From Alphaproteobacteria bacterium (GTDB taxonomy: Bacteria; Pseudomonadota; Alphaproteobacteria; Elsterales; Elsteraceae): 58,703 bases of DNA. A program made the position numbers and the translations under genes. Numbering within the stretch: the first letter of the stretch is position 1; each line of letters starts with the position of its first letter. Below, one piece after another: positions 15,494 through 23,920 of this stretch. The stretch spans positions 1 through 58,703 of the forward strand of contig RDXE01000045.1 of assembly GCA_004292755.1 (NCBI GenBank). Direction: 5' to 3'. The notes under the pieces are model-generated. The model was not told the DNA's origin. It was given only the letters and a program-made list of their open reading frames with translations, and did no database searches.

Positions 15494-18130
15494 ATGAGCG
15501 CGATCACTGGATTGTTCAGCCGAGCCACCACCAGTGTGTCTGGCTCTCCTCTGAGTGGAGCCCAGGCGGGTCAGGAAGTTGGCAAGCAAACCGCCGAACG
15601 CACCCAGCTGGAGACCGCGCGGCGCCAGATCCTACAAGGGTTACGGCAAATCACGGCCGCCCAGCGGCTGGTTGGCACACCGCCCTCCCAAGTCACGGTG
15701 GATGGGCGCATCAGCCTAACGCCGTCAACACTGTTCCAACGGATTGATCAGGCCGCCTCCTCCAAGACGCAGGAGGTGGATCAAGCGCTCACCGGGTATT
15801 CCACGGCCGTGCGGGAGTTGCGCTCCCGGCTGAGCACGCTGCCGCAGTTCACCCGGTCCTTGGTGATCAACGACCCTGCCGGTCTAACGGCGGCGCGTCA
15901 GGCACTGGCCCGCTATGCTGCCACCAGCGGTGATGACCGTATCCTGGAGGCGGGACGCGGCGCGCCATCCACGCGGGTTGACCTGAGCAATCAAACTGCG
16001 CGCCAAGAAACGCGGGTGCTGTTGAGCGATCTGGCGGCCGAGTTGGAAGCCGCCCGTGAAATCTACGCAGGCGAGCTGGCGAGCATTGAATTGCGTCTGG
16101 CCGGTGCCACGGGTGCCTTGGCCGCTGCGCGATCAGGGCAACCGCAGAACGGCTTGTTCAACACGGGATCGAACGCAGACATTGGCATCACCTTCGCGGA
16201 CCGCCGCCGCGACGTGAAGGTGAAAGAGCAGCTGATGGAGTTCCACAAGCAGCTCTCCCGCATTGGTCAAGTCATCGGTGATCCCGTCGAGCCGCTGAAC
16301 GCTGCGCGGGCCTTCTCTGTCTTTCCAACCACAATGCAAGATTGGTTGGATCGCGCACAGTTGGAAGACAATGCGCAGTCGGATTTCCGTGCGGAAGCAA
16401 TCCAGGAGTTCAACCGGCTGCGCACGCAGATCATCGACGGTATCAAAGCATTGACCCCGGTGACGGGTAAATCTCTGGTTGATCAGGACTCGATTTCGAA
16501 GTTGGTGGCAAAGCTGAAAGTGTATGCCGACACTTCGCCCATCGAGCGCCGCGACCCCAATGCGTTGGGTGAAGCCTATGCCCGCACCAATACGTCCGGT
16601 ACCACCGGCGACGCCCAAGCTGGCAAGCTGGACTTCAGCAAGTTCGGCGACGCGGCCGGTACCACGGCCGAGCGGTCAGAAGCGCGGCGGCTGTTGAACG
16701 AAATGACGATGCTGACCCGCGAGTTGCAGACCGCGGTCAACACCGAACTCGTGAGTGTCAACACCCGGATCACGGCCTCCGATGCCACGTTGACAGCGCT
16801 GACCGGCGGAGGTGGACGCATTGGCTCGGCCGTTGGTGTCAGCGCTGCCTTTGCGACCGGCAAGCGTCTTGTCAGCGCGACCGTCAAGGGCCTGGATCGC
16901 TTGATTGAGTTGGTGGGCACCCCCAACCCGTCCTTGACCGGCCAATCGGCACCAGTCCGCCAAGTCACCACCTTGCAAGATGCGATCACCAACACGGCCA
17001 CTGAGGAACTGCGCACCAAAGCAGCGAGCCAGTACAACGAGATTCTGGGCGAAATTCGCAAGCAGCTGGGTAAGCTTGGCAATGTTCCCGCGTCCCTGCT
17101 GCAAGACGGCGATCTCGCGACCACGCTGATGAACACGGTCAGCAGTTTTTCGGGTGGCCTGTCGGCCGATCGCTTGAGAGAGGGGCGGATCGCGTTCCAG
17201 CAGAACGAGACTGGTGACTTCTTTGACCTCAGCCGCCCTGGCGATGTCGATGGCACCACCTTCCAGCGCAGTCAGGCCCGTCGCGCCGCCAATGCCTTCT
17301 ACAACGCGCTGGTCCAGGCACGTACCCAGCTGGATCGCGAGTTGGTGTCACTGACCATCCAGGCTGACATTGCAGAAGCCCAGGCAAAGGCCGCGATCTC
17401 TGCGCTGGCGGGTGGCGCGGGCAGTGCCGTGACGGGGATCGCCGGTGCCGTTGCAACTCAAGGCTCCCCGGTTGCGGGTGGGCGCGGCCAAGTGGTCGGC
17501 TATCTGCAGGAAGTGACCAAGATCCAGCAGGCGATTGGTCAAGCGCCGGGCGCACCAGACAAGGCCGGGCGCAAGCGGACAGCGGCGTTCACCGCCTTCC
17601 AAAGTGTTGATCTGGCAGCCGATGAAAGCCGCCGGGGGCGCGCACTCAGCAGCTTCAACAGTGCAGTGTCAGACGCGCAAACTGGCGCTGCCAAAGCGCG
17701 CCGGGTCGGTGGCATCAACATCATCGACCGTGATGGGTTGGAGCGGGCCCGCACGACTTTTCAGACCACCATCAACGGCTCCACCAGCACGGACCGCATC
17801 CAACGCACGCCAGATGCCAGCGGCAACCCGCGCGCACCGCTGGAGGTCAGTGACCTGCGCCTGCGCCGCGCGGTCTCCGGGGAGTCGGGTGGCTTATCCC
17901 TCGCCAAGGAGGGCAACAACGTGGGCAATGATGGCGGCCGCTCCGAAGCACGCCGGAGTTTGAGCCAAACCTTGGCAGTCACTCGCGAGTATCGCACCCG
18001 CCTGATGCGGGAGTTGTTCAACCAGGACAGTGCCAGCGCCGCCTCGCGCTTCAACTCCGCAATCGCCAGTGCCGCCTATACGCGGGCGCTTGCGGATGAC
18101 GCACCATCCTTCTCAAGCGGACGGTTTTGA
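15494..18130 (+). CDS. Large cysteine-free protein with four ~200-residue internal repeats
   Basis: This gene product is not recognised. Its 878 residues contain no cysteine and one tryptophan; Ala, Ser, Thr, Gln and Arg dominate, and helix is predicted throughout. Four degenerate repeats run at about 40-225, 243-440, 457-650 and 665-862. Each has an amphipathic helix ending in VGxP/IGxP, a second helix pair, then (I/L)-x-D-x-(D/A)-(G/S)-L, an acidic loop, and a closing R-S-(E/Q)-ARR helix (positions 394, 592, 816; variant TARQETR at 169) leading to a RELVSL-like end. No signal peptide or membrane segment is seen, and the C-terminus is SSGRF. Cys-free helical proteins are common among surface or flagellar-type exported proteins, but export is only inference. 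The start has AAGGA 9 bases upstream. Confidence 0.85.
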   Translation: MSAITGLFSRATTSVSGSPLSGAQAGQEVGKQTAERTQLETARRQILQGLRQITAAQRLVGTPPSQVTVDGRISLTPSTLFQRIDQAASSKTQEVDQALTGYSTAVRELRSRLSTLPQFTRSLVINDPAGLTAARQALARYAATSGDDRILEAGRGAPSTRVDLSNQTARQETRVLLSDLAAELEAAREIYAGELASIELRLAGATGALAAARSGQPQNGLFNTGSNADIGITFADRRRDVKVKEQLMEFHKQLSRIGQVIGDPVEPLNAARAFSVFPTTMQDWLDRAQLEDNAQSDFRAEAIQEFNRLRTQIIDGIKALTPVTGKSLVDQDSISKLVAKLKVYADTSPIERRDPNALGEAYARTNTSGTTGDAQAGKLDFSKFGDAAGTTAERSEARRLLNEMTMLTRELQTAVNTELVSVNTRITASDATLTALTGGGGRIGSAVGVSAAFATGKRLVSATVKGLDRLIELVGTPNPSLTGQSAPVRQVTTLQDAITNTATEELRTKAASQYNEILGEIRKQLGKLGNVPASLLQDGDLATTLMNTVSSFSGGLSADRLREGRIAFQQNETGDFFDLSRPGDVDGTTFQRSQARRAANAFYNALVQARTQLDRELVSLTIQADIAEAQAKAAISALAGGAGSAVTGIAGAVATQGSPVAGGRGQVVGYLQEVTKIQQAIGQAPGAPDKAGRKRTAAFTAFQSVDLAADESRRGRALSSFNSAVSDAQTGAAKARRVGGINIIDRDGLERARTTFQTTINGSTSTDRIQRTPDASGNPRAPLEVSDLRLRRAVSGESGGLSLAKEGNNVGNDGGRSEARRSLSQTLAVTREYRTRLMRELFNQDSASAASRFNSAIASAAYTRALADDAPSFSSGRF

Positions 18131-18131
18131 T

Positions 18132-18145
18132 TTGATCGGGATCAA
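18132..18145 (+). promoter_or_regulatory. Second perfect FNR-type anaerobox
   Basis: TTGAT-CGGG-ATCAA again matches the FNR consensus fully. It starts one base after the stop codon of the repeat-protein gene and about 90 bp before the next start, so it may drive the conserved small gene downstream. Confidence 0.7.
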
Positions 18146-18236
18146 TGCCGAGGGCACCCGTCTCGGCATCTCCTAATCCCAAGCGTCGGTCGCGGGTGCT
18201 TGCCTCCTGCACCGATGCGCGATTGGGAGGACAGAG

Positions 18237-18599
18237 ATGACCCTTGCGACAATTCGTTTGGAGCTTGCCCGCAATCCGGGATTTCCCGATGGCTCAGCAG
18301 ATCATGGCTACGAGCTTCATGCACCATTGACGGCCGATGGTCACCTAGACCTGGACGCCTATCCAGCGTTGCGCAAACGCTGCACCGTCCGCCGGTTCTG
18401 GGCGGGTCATGAGGAGCATGGCGTGCTGCATCGCACCGCCAACCACGCCTGGGCGTTCAGCTATGCCGAGGGCGAAGATGATGACGAGGCGATCTTCAAG
18501 CTGGAACAGCATCGGTTCGTGCCCGGCGACTACGTCACCATTAAGGAGCATGATGGCGGTGCAATGACCTTCAAGGTAACCCAGGTCCGCGTCGGCTAA
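18237..18599 (+). CDS. Conserved hypothetical protein (alphaproteobacterial)
   Basis: The 120-residue cytosolic protein begins MTLATIRLELARNPGFPDGS and contains CTVRRFWAGHEEHGVLHR, an acidic stretch GEDDDEAIFKLEQHRFVPGD and a beta-rich end TFKVTQVRVG. I recall similar proteins as conserved hypotheticals in Alphaproteobacteria, without a known function. GGGAGG lies 7 bases before the ATG. A perfect FNR-type box lies about 90 bp upstream, suggesting control by oxygen together with the preceding repeat-protein gene. Confidence 0.8.
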   Translation: MTLATIRLELARNPGFPDGSADHGYELHAPLTADGHLDLDAYPALRKRCTVRRFWAGHEEHGVLHRTANHAWAFSYAEGEDDDEAIFKLEQHRFVPGDYVTIKEHDGGAMTFKVTQVRVG

Positions 18600-18689
18600 G
18601 GCGATCCTTAACTGCGCAGCCGTCGCTGGCGTCCTTGACGACGGACGGGCGGAGCGCCAACGGTGCGCCACCAAGTCTGAGAGGGCGCC

Positions 18690-19439
18690 ATGCGGCTGTT
18701 GTTGATCAATCCCAACCTCACCGAAGCGGTGACGGAGCGATGCGCGGCCACGGCCCGGACGGTGGCCAGCCCCGGAACCGAGATCGTCGCCGTCACGGGC
18801 GAAGTCGGGGCAGCGATCATCAACAGCCGAGCCGAGGATGCCATCGCGGCCCACGGGCTGTTAACCCTGCTTGCCCAGCACGCGCCAGAGGCCGATGCAG
18901 TGCTGCTCGCAGTGTCCTACGACACGGCCCTGCTGGCCGCACGGGAATTGGTGTCGATCCCCGTGGTCGGCATGACAGAAGCCGCGATGACAACGGCATG
19001 CCTTGTTGGCGCACGCTTCGGCTTGATCGTGTTCGGAACCCCCTGGGTGTATCGGGAACTGGTGCGCGCCCAGGGGTTTGAGGCGCGCTTTGCAGGCATC
19101 CGCTCCCTCGACGCCGCTGCCACCACGGCGTTGAGCGACCCCATGGCAACCGAGCGCGCCGTGCTGGCAGCCGCGACCGACCTTGCGACAGTCGACGGTG
19201 CGGATTGCGTGGTGCTGTGCGGCGCTGCCCTGGCAGGGATGGGTCAGCGTCTGGCGGCGGAAACACCGGTTCCGTTGGTCGATGGCATAAGTTGCGGCGT
19301 GCCCCTGTGCGAGATGCTGGTCCGGCTCGCCCTGCCCGCACCGCGTCTCGGCAGTCTGGTCAGCCCGCGCAACCGCCGCACGGCGGGTCTCCATCCCGCT
19401 CTGGCTGCCGCCCTCGCAACGCCTGAACCAAAGCGGTAG
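18690..19439 (+). CDS. Asp/Glu/hydantoin racemase family protein
   Basis: The 249-residue protein matches the Asp/Glu racemase superfamily, which inverts amino-acid or hydantoin stereocentres with two cysteines and no cofactor. The N-terminus is LLLINPNLTEAVTERC. The first putative catalytic cysteine lies in MTTACLVGARFGLIVFGT, and the second in VDGISCGVPLCEML, at the usual spacing in two pseudo-symmetric halves. It is closest in look to hydantoin racemase (HyuE-like), but no hydantoinase genes are nearby, so the substrate is open. GAGGG precedes the ATG. It may be read with the gene upstream, 90 bp away. Confidence 0.85.
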   Translation: MRLLLINPNLTEAVTERCAATARTVASPGTEIVAVTGEVGAAIINSRAEDAIAAHGLLTLLAQHAPEADAVLLAVSYDTALLAARELVSIPVVGMTEAAMTTACLVGARFGLIVFGTPWVYRELVRAQGFEARFAGIRSLDAAATTALSDPMATERAVLAAATDLATVDGADCVVLCGAALAGMGQRLAAETPVPLVDGISCGVPLCEMLVRLALPAPRLGSLVSPRNRRTAGLHPALAAALATPEPKR

Positions 19440-19496
19440 CGAGCTGCCTCCTATCTACAATTGAGCCTGCGCGGGCGATCCCCTATCCTGGTCGGA

Positions 19497-19925
19497 ATGG
19501 GGGAGACACCAGCACCGCTGAGCAGACAGCGCCGCGTTCGTGCGGTGGTCTTGGTCGTCTATGCCATTGCTGCCCTGCTGGCGGGATGGCTGCACGCCAG
19601 CCACGACCAAGGTCCCGTCAGTGCCGCCGCTCATGGGGCGGACCATGGGTCCAATCACGACGCCATCGCAGCAGTCACCGCGGCTCTGGCACATTCCATT
19701 TGTGGCAACGAGGGTGAGCCTGCCTCTGACCATTCTGGCAGGGGCGGCGTGCGGGTATGCGATGGCTGTCTGGTCGGCCAGAGCCTGCTGCCGACACCCC
19801 TCGACAGCACGATTGGTCCGCAGGCCCCTGTTCTCCGTGTGGGGTGGTCGCTGGCGGCGCTTGCTGTGTGCGGCGGCGCTCATCCGCAAGGCGCCTGCGC
19901 CCGCGGCCCACCCGCTCTGATGTGA
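19497..19925 (+). CDS. Membrane-anchored Cys/His protein, DUF2946-like
   Basis: The 142-residue protein has one N-terminal transmembrane segment (VVLVVYAIAALLAGWLHAS) followed by a His-rich stretch (HGADHGSNHD). It then has cysteines in HSICGNEG and CDGCLVGQSLLPTP, and an ending ARGPPAL. Small proteins with this CxxC...RGPPA layout are grouped as DUF2946 and often lie near metal-transport genes. The ATG after GGTCGGA was chosen; a TTG at 19461 would add 12 residues. The next two genes are also exported and His- or Cys-rich, suggesting a shared metal-handling role, which is inference. Confidence 0.65.
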   Translation: MGETPAPLSRQRRVRAVVLVVYAIAALLAGWLHASHDQGPVSAAAHGADHGSNHDAIAAVTAALAHSICGNEGEPASDHSGRGGVRVCDGCLVGQSLLPTPLDSTIGPQAPVLRVGWSLAALAVCGGAHPQGACARGPPALM

Positions 19926-20026
19926 TGTAGGGCCAACCGCACGCGCCATGCGGCGGTGACGGTCCCGCTTGCCGATCCGCGAATCGGATCGGCGTCCAAG
20001 ACCCCATCATGAGAAAGGGTGAGGCC

Positions 20027-21439
20027 ATGACCTCCCATCGTTTGTGCGCGGCTGCTGTTGCAGCGGCCGTCAGTTTCGCTCTGCCCAGTTTTGCCAACGA
20101 GCCAATCAACGCCCGCGCGCTGGTGGCAGCCGCAGCCGATGCAGCCGCCATCTATGACCTCGACACTGGGCAGGAGTTGGCGCGGATTGCACTCTCCTCC
20201 TCGGTCACCGATCTGGCAGTGACACGGGCTGGAATCGGCCTGATCAATGACACCGGCGCTCACCATGTGGTGGTGGTAGACCTTACCACCGCCCGTGAAA
20301 TCACCCGCCTGCCCGCCTCCCGCCTTGGCGGCAGACGCCCGGTTCATCTCTACCTGTCTCCGGTGATTGCCGGGCAGCAGATCGCTGTCGTGCTGAACGA
20401 TGGCGCTGGGCATGGCAGCCATGGCGCGGAGCCGCCGACCGATTCGACTGCCACGCTGATCGACGTGACCGTCGGCTCGCCCAGCTACCTGACGGCCGTG
20501 GGCGAGGTGCGACTGGGCCATGGGCACCACAAAGCCGCCTTCTCCCCAACCCTGCCGCGCATGGTGATCTCCAACATCAGTGACTGCACCAACGTGCTCA
20601 CGGTGGTGGATTTCGCCAATCCAGCCGAGCCTCAAGTCATCCACCAGTTCGCCCCAGCAGCGTTTGGACTGGACGGCAGCACGCCGATGCGGCGCTGCGA
20701 CGCATCGGGCCGCAACGGCGTTTCGCTCGCGCCCCATGGTGTCGCGAGTTCCGCCGCCAGCGGTCTGGTGTTCCATCATCTGACTGGTACCGGCCAGATT
20801 GCCGCGATTGATCTCAGCCAGACCCCGCCCGCGCTGTCAGTGGTCCAGACGGCCGGCACAGGCGGCGCATCGATCAAGGATCTGCCGGGCGGTGCCGTGA
20901 TCGTGGTGCCCCAACGAACCCCGCGGGAATTGGGGCTGCGCGGCGGTGGTCAACGCTGTCAGGTTGGCCAGCTCGCCGTGCTGGATGCCGTACGCCCAGC
21001 TCTGTTGGCCCAGCAGCCGATACTGTCGGGTGGTCCGGACTGTTCTGACAGTCTGGCCGGGCGAGCAGACGCCTATGCCGCGCCCGGATACGCGATTGCC
21101 CCGGATGGCCGTCATCTATTCGTGCAATTGGGGACACTTGGCGGTGTGCGCGAGGCCCGCTCGCGGGAGATCGCCGTGTTCGACTTGGGCCAACCTGCCC
21201 GTCCCCGCCAGTTGCCATCCATTCAGATTGGCGCTGGCGATGGCACCCGCGACCATGCCGTGACCGGCGATGGCCGCTTCCTTCTGGTGCCCAACAGCCT
21301 GGATGCCACTGTGTCCGTGGTCGCCATCGCCACCCGCACCGTGGTCAAAACCCTTCCAACCCTGCCCCGGCCAAGCCGGGTCGGCACCTTTGGGGCAGCT
21401 GGACCATCAAAGCCCGTTGGCCCGCCCTCCCTCAACTAA
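20027..21439 (+). CDS. Exported beta-propeller protein, possible metallochaperone (AztD-like)
   Basis: The 470-residue product starts with a signal peptide (RLCAAAVAAAVSFALPSFAN, cleavage expected after SFA) and is then beta-rich with repeated blades, as in YVTN/WD-type propellers. His-rich loops GAGHGSHGAEPP and LGHGHHKA could bind metal. The stretches GRRPVHLYLSP and PHGVASS recall the periplasmic zinc chaperone AztD, but the match is by eye and weak. Four to six cysteines may form disulfides. The start is the ATG preceded by AAAGGGTGAGG; an ATG 18 bases earlier is less likely. It is followed within 16 bp by another small exported protein. Confidence 0.7.
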   Translation: MTSHRLCAAAVAAAVSFALPSFANEPINARALVAAAADAAAIYDLDTGQELARIALSSSVTDLAVTRAGIGLINDTGAHHVVVVDLTTAREITRLPASRLGGRRPVHLYLSPVIAGQQIAVVLNDGAGHGSHGAEPPTDSTATLIDVTVGSPSYLTAVGEVRLGHGHHKAAFSPTLPRMVISNISDCTNVLTVVDFANPAEPQVIHQFAPAAFGLDGSTPMRRCDASGRNGVSLAPHGVASSAASGLVFHHLTGTGQIAAIDLSQTPPALSVVQTAGTGGASIKDLPGGAVIVVPQRTPRELGLRGGGQRCQVGQLAVLDAVRPALLAQQPILSGGPDCSDSLAGRADAYAAPGYAIAPDGRHLFVQLGTLGGVREARSREIAVFDLGQPARPRQLPSIQIGAGDGTRDHAVTGDGRFLLVPNSLDATVSVVAIATRTVVKTLPTLPRPSRVGTFGAAGPSKPVGPPSLN

Positions 21440-21455
21440 TTCGAGAGATCGGATC

Positions 21456-21767
21456 ATGAGCCGTCACCTGCTCGCCCTCGTCGTTGCTGGCGGGATTCTA
21501 GCAACCCCCGCCACCGCCTGCTCGCCTGAGGAGCTTGATCAACTGATGAGTTCGGTCTGTCTGGAGGCGATCGGCGCCAGCCGCGTGCTGCTGGCCGATC
21601 ACAGCGCGCGACTGGCCGAACCACAGCTTCTGGGGCTCCAACGCCAATTGGCGGATGCAACCCATGCTTGCGAAGCTGACAATGACCAGTTGACCGCTGC
21701 CGCTGCCGCAGTCCGGGTCGCCTTCGCCATGGGGCGGATCGTGGGTCCCGCCGTCAGCCAGGAATAG
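21456..21767 (+). CDS. Small exported cysteine-containing protein
   Basis: The 103-residue protein has a clear Sec signal peptide (LLALVVAGGILATPATA, cleavage before CSPEE). A mature helical domain with cysteines follows at CSPEE, SSVCLE and THACEA. The residue at -3 of the first cysteine is not Leu, so a lipoprotein is unlikely. The family is not recognised. It lies 16 bp after the propeller gene, sharing an exported, Cys-containing character, and the unit ends at a strong hairpin. A periplasmic partner of the propeller is inferred. Confidence 0.65.
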   Translation: MSRHLLALVVAGGILATPATACSPEELDQLMSSVCLEAIGASRVLLADHSARLAEPQLLGLQRQLADATHACEADNDQLTAAAAAVRVAFAMGRIVGPAVSQE

Positions 21768-21802
21768 ACCGCGGCGAACCCTGGACCGGGGCACCGGGCT
21801 GA

Positions 21803-21840
21803 GATCGGTTTCGGGTCGCAACTGCGCCCCGAAACCGATC
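21803..21840. terminator. Strong bidirectional hairpin between convergent genes
   Basis: GATCGGTTTCGGG and CCCGAAACCGATC are perfectly complementary 13-bp arms around a 12-base loop. They lie between the exported-protein gene and the convergent hydroxylase gene. There is no long T-run, but the stem is the strongest in the window. Confidence 0.7.
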
Positions 21841-21862
21841 GAACCCAGCCGCAGCCGAGCGT

Positions 21863-22627
21863 TTACGCAATGCGCTTCACCCAGGCGTCCGGCCAATGGG
21901 TTGGCATGCGGGTGTGGTCAAGCGCGCTTTCGTTGAAATGGAAGCCCGGTCGCTCCAGCACAAAATCGCTGCGTCCGGCCAGAAAGCCGCGCACGGCTTC
22001 GACGGCATTGTCGGTCTCCCACCCGGCTTGACCGCGCGGGACATCGGCTAGGCTTTGCATCAGCCCATCGGTCGCAACGATGTAGCTGCCAGGCGAGACG
22101 AAGCCGCAATAGGCCTCCAACTCGGCGCGGACATGATCGCGGTAGTGGTTGCTGTCCAAGATCACCAGCACGGTCTTGGCATCGCCGAGGCGCTGGCGCA
22201 CCGTCTCGACGGTCTCCGGTGCAATCGAGCTCCCGATCACCAGCTCAATGGCACCACCCAGCGGATGCTGCTCGATGGCGGCGCGATTGTGCGGGCGCAC
22301 CTCGATATCGATGCCGATCACCCGGCCGCCATTGCCGATGGCCTTCAACAGGCTGGCGTAGAAGATCAAGGAACCGCCATGGGCGACGCCCGTCTCGATG
22401 ATCAAGTCGGGCTTTAGCTGCCAGATCACCTCCTGCATGCGGATCATATCTTCCGGCAGCTGAATCACCGGGCGACCGAACCAGGTAAAGGTGTAGGAAT
22501 ACTTCTCGTTCCAGCCGACCTTGACCCAAAGGTCAGACAACAGCTCAAACGCCTCGCGCGAGTAAAGCGGCAGTAGGGCGCCATCACGCTCCACAGTTTG
22601 GGCAGTGGTATCGATGGTGAGCTTCAT
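21863..22627 (-). CDS. Cephalosporin hydroxylase (CmcI) family protein
   Basis: The 254-residue protein belongs to the CmcI-type family, a SAM-methyltransferase-like Rossmann fold found in antibiotic and surface-sugar clusters. Visible motifs are the SAM-site-like LIIETGVAHGGSLIFYASLL, the acidic strand VIGIDIEVRPHNR, and the metal-site region VLVILDSNHYRDHV. In glycan loci such proteins often act as sugar O-methyltransferases, although the family name implies hydroxylation. The start has GGGAGG upstream. It is the last gene of the deoxysugar cluster, 117 bp after the preceding methyltransferase gene. Confidence 0.85.
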   Translation of the reverse strand: MKLTIDTTAQTVERDGALLPLYSREAFELLSDLWVKVGWNEKYSYTFTWFGRPVIQLPEDMIRMQEVIWQLKPDLIIETGVAHGGSLIFYASLLKAIGNGGRVIGIDIEVRPHNRAAIEQHPLGGAIELVIGSSIAPETVETVRQRLGDAKTVLVILDSNHYRDHVRAELEAYCGFVSPGSYIVATDGLMQSLADVPRGQAGWETDNAVEAVRGFLAGRSDFVLERPGFHFNESALDHTRMPTHWPDAWVKRIA

Positions 22628-22744
22628 GCTGGCCTCCCGGTGGATTGCCCCAGATGGCCGAGTCCATTGGGGGCGACCCACATCACGGTGTGTATAGGGA
22701 TTGATTCAAGACGGATTTGGGACTTACGCCCTTCATTCAGACCA

Positions 22745-23920
22745 CTAGCCATCGAGGATGTCCGCGGTGATGCCCAGGGCTGCCACGTCGGCGGCGATCT
22801 CGGCGCGATAGTTGGGGTTCATGATCACGATTTGGCGCGGTGCCAGCATCGGCAGCGCTGCGGGAGCATAGACTGGGTGGCCGGACACCGGCACAAACCG
22901 CCCCTGCTTGCCGGGGTTCATGTCGATCAGTCCCGCAATCAGCGTGGCATCAGGGTCGATGGTGGTGGCGAAGGTCACGCCCTTGGCGCCGGCCCCCCAC
23001 ACCACTGTGGGCGAGCCCCGCTGCAGTTGAGCCTGCCAGTGGGCGATCTCGGCCGTGACGGCTGCCGCATAGCGCATCGCGGCCTGACCATCGCCCGCCG
23101 CTCTTGGCACGGGGACCGGTGCGCCCGCCCGCGCCTCTGCCCACAGATACTGGCCGTCAAACACGCAGTCCATCTGATCGACGATGAAACCACCGGCCTG
23201 GAGTGTTGCGTGCAGCGTGTCCGCAGTGAAGTAATTGCAGTGCTCATAGAACACGTCCTGCAGGACGGTCCCAGCAAATATCCAGTCGACGGTTGGCGTC
23301 TCAACAAACAGCCGGGCCTCGCTTTCGGTCCCCAGAGCCGCGCGGATCGCTGCAATAAAGCCGACGGGGTCAGACACGTGCTCAATCACATGGCGCGAGA
23401 CAACAGCATCGACGCCACCTGGAACTGATGCAGCGGCTTGGCGGTCAAACAAGCTTGCCTCGAACCGAACACCGGGTTCGGGTTCTCGCGGGCCGCGATA
23501 AGCGGGGTCGAAGCCCAGGGCCGCGCGCAGCCGCCCTGGGCCGCGCTGCGCCAACCGCCGGACAAAGCCGCCCTGCCCACAGCCAACCTCCAGCACGGTC
23601 GCTCCCACCGGCAGCGCACCGATGACGCGGTCCGCCATGGCATCAAGGTGGCGGGCGAAGGTGCGCGACAGGCTTTGATCGTTCTCGTAGTCAGCGCCAT
23701 AGGCGATCAGCTGAGGGTTGAAGGCGTGATTGTGGGTGAAGCCACAGTCGCCACACCGCAGCAGCGCCAAATCGCCCCGCGGTGCGGCACGGGCCGCTGC
23801 TGCGGTTGCCAGCAGCGCGTTTTGGAACACTGGCACACCGGTGCGCTCCAACACCGGAGTCAGTGCTTGGCTGCCGCACAGTGGGCAGGCTGCTGGAGAC
23901 GCGACCGAGGTCTGGGTCAT
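22745..23920 (-). CDS. Sugar C-methyltransferase-like SAM enzyme
   Basis: The 391-residue enzyme has an N-terminal zinc-binding unit (CPLCG and CGDCG) and a class I SAM fold with VLEVGCGQGGFVRRL and VSRHVIEHVSDPVGF. Its C-terminal Rossmann-like domain VVWGAGAKGVTFATT...IDMNPGKQGRFVPVSG is typical of the TylC3/NovU-type C-methyltransferases. Such enzymes methylate carbon 3 of NDP-4-keto-deoxysugars. The start codon overlaps the upstream stop as ATGA, so it is co-translated with the epimerase/reductase gene. It is the second enzyme of this family in the cluster. A distinct substrate is likely, and O- rather than C-methylation cannot be excluded. Confidence 0.85.
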   Translation of the reverse strand: MTQTSVASPAACPLCGSQALTPVLERTGVPVFQNALLATAAAARAAPRGDLALLRCGDCGFTHNHAFNPQLIAYGADYENDQSLSRTFARHLDAMADRVIGALPVGATVLEVGCGQGGFVRRLAQRGPGRLRAALGFDPAYRGPREPEPGVRFEASLFDRQAAASVPGGVDAVVSRHVIEHVSDPVGFIAAIRAALGTESEARLFVETPTVDWIFAGTVLQDVFYEHCNYFTADTLHATLQAGGFIVDQMDCVFDGQYLWAEARAGAPVPVPRAAGDGQAAMRYAAAVTAEIAHWQAQLQRGSPTVVWGAGAKGVTFATTIDPDATLIAGLIDMNPGKQGRFVPVSGHPVYAPAALPMLAPRQIVIMNPNYRAEIAADVAALGITADILDG

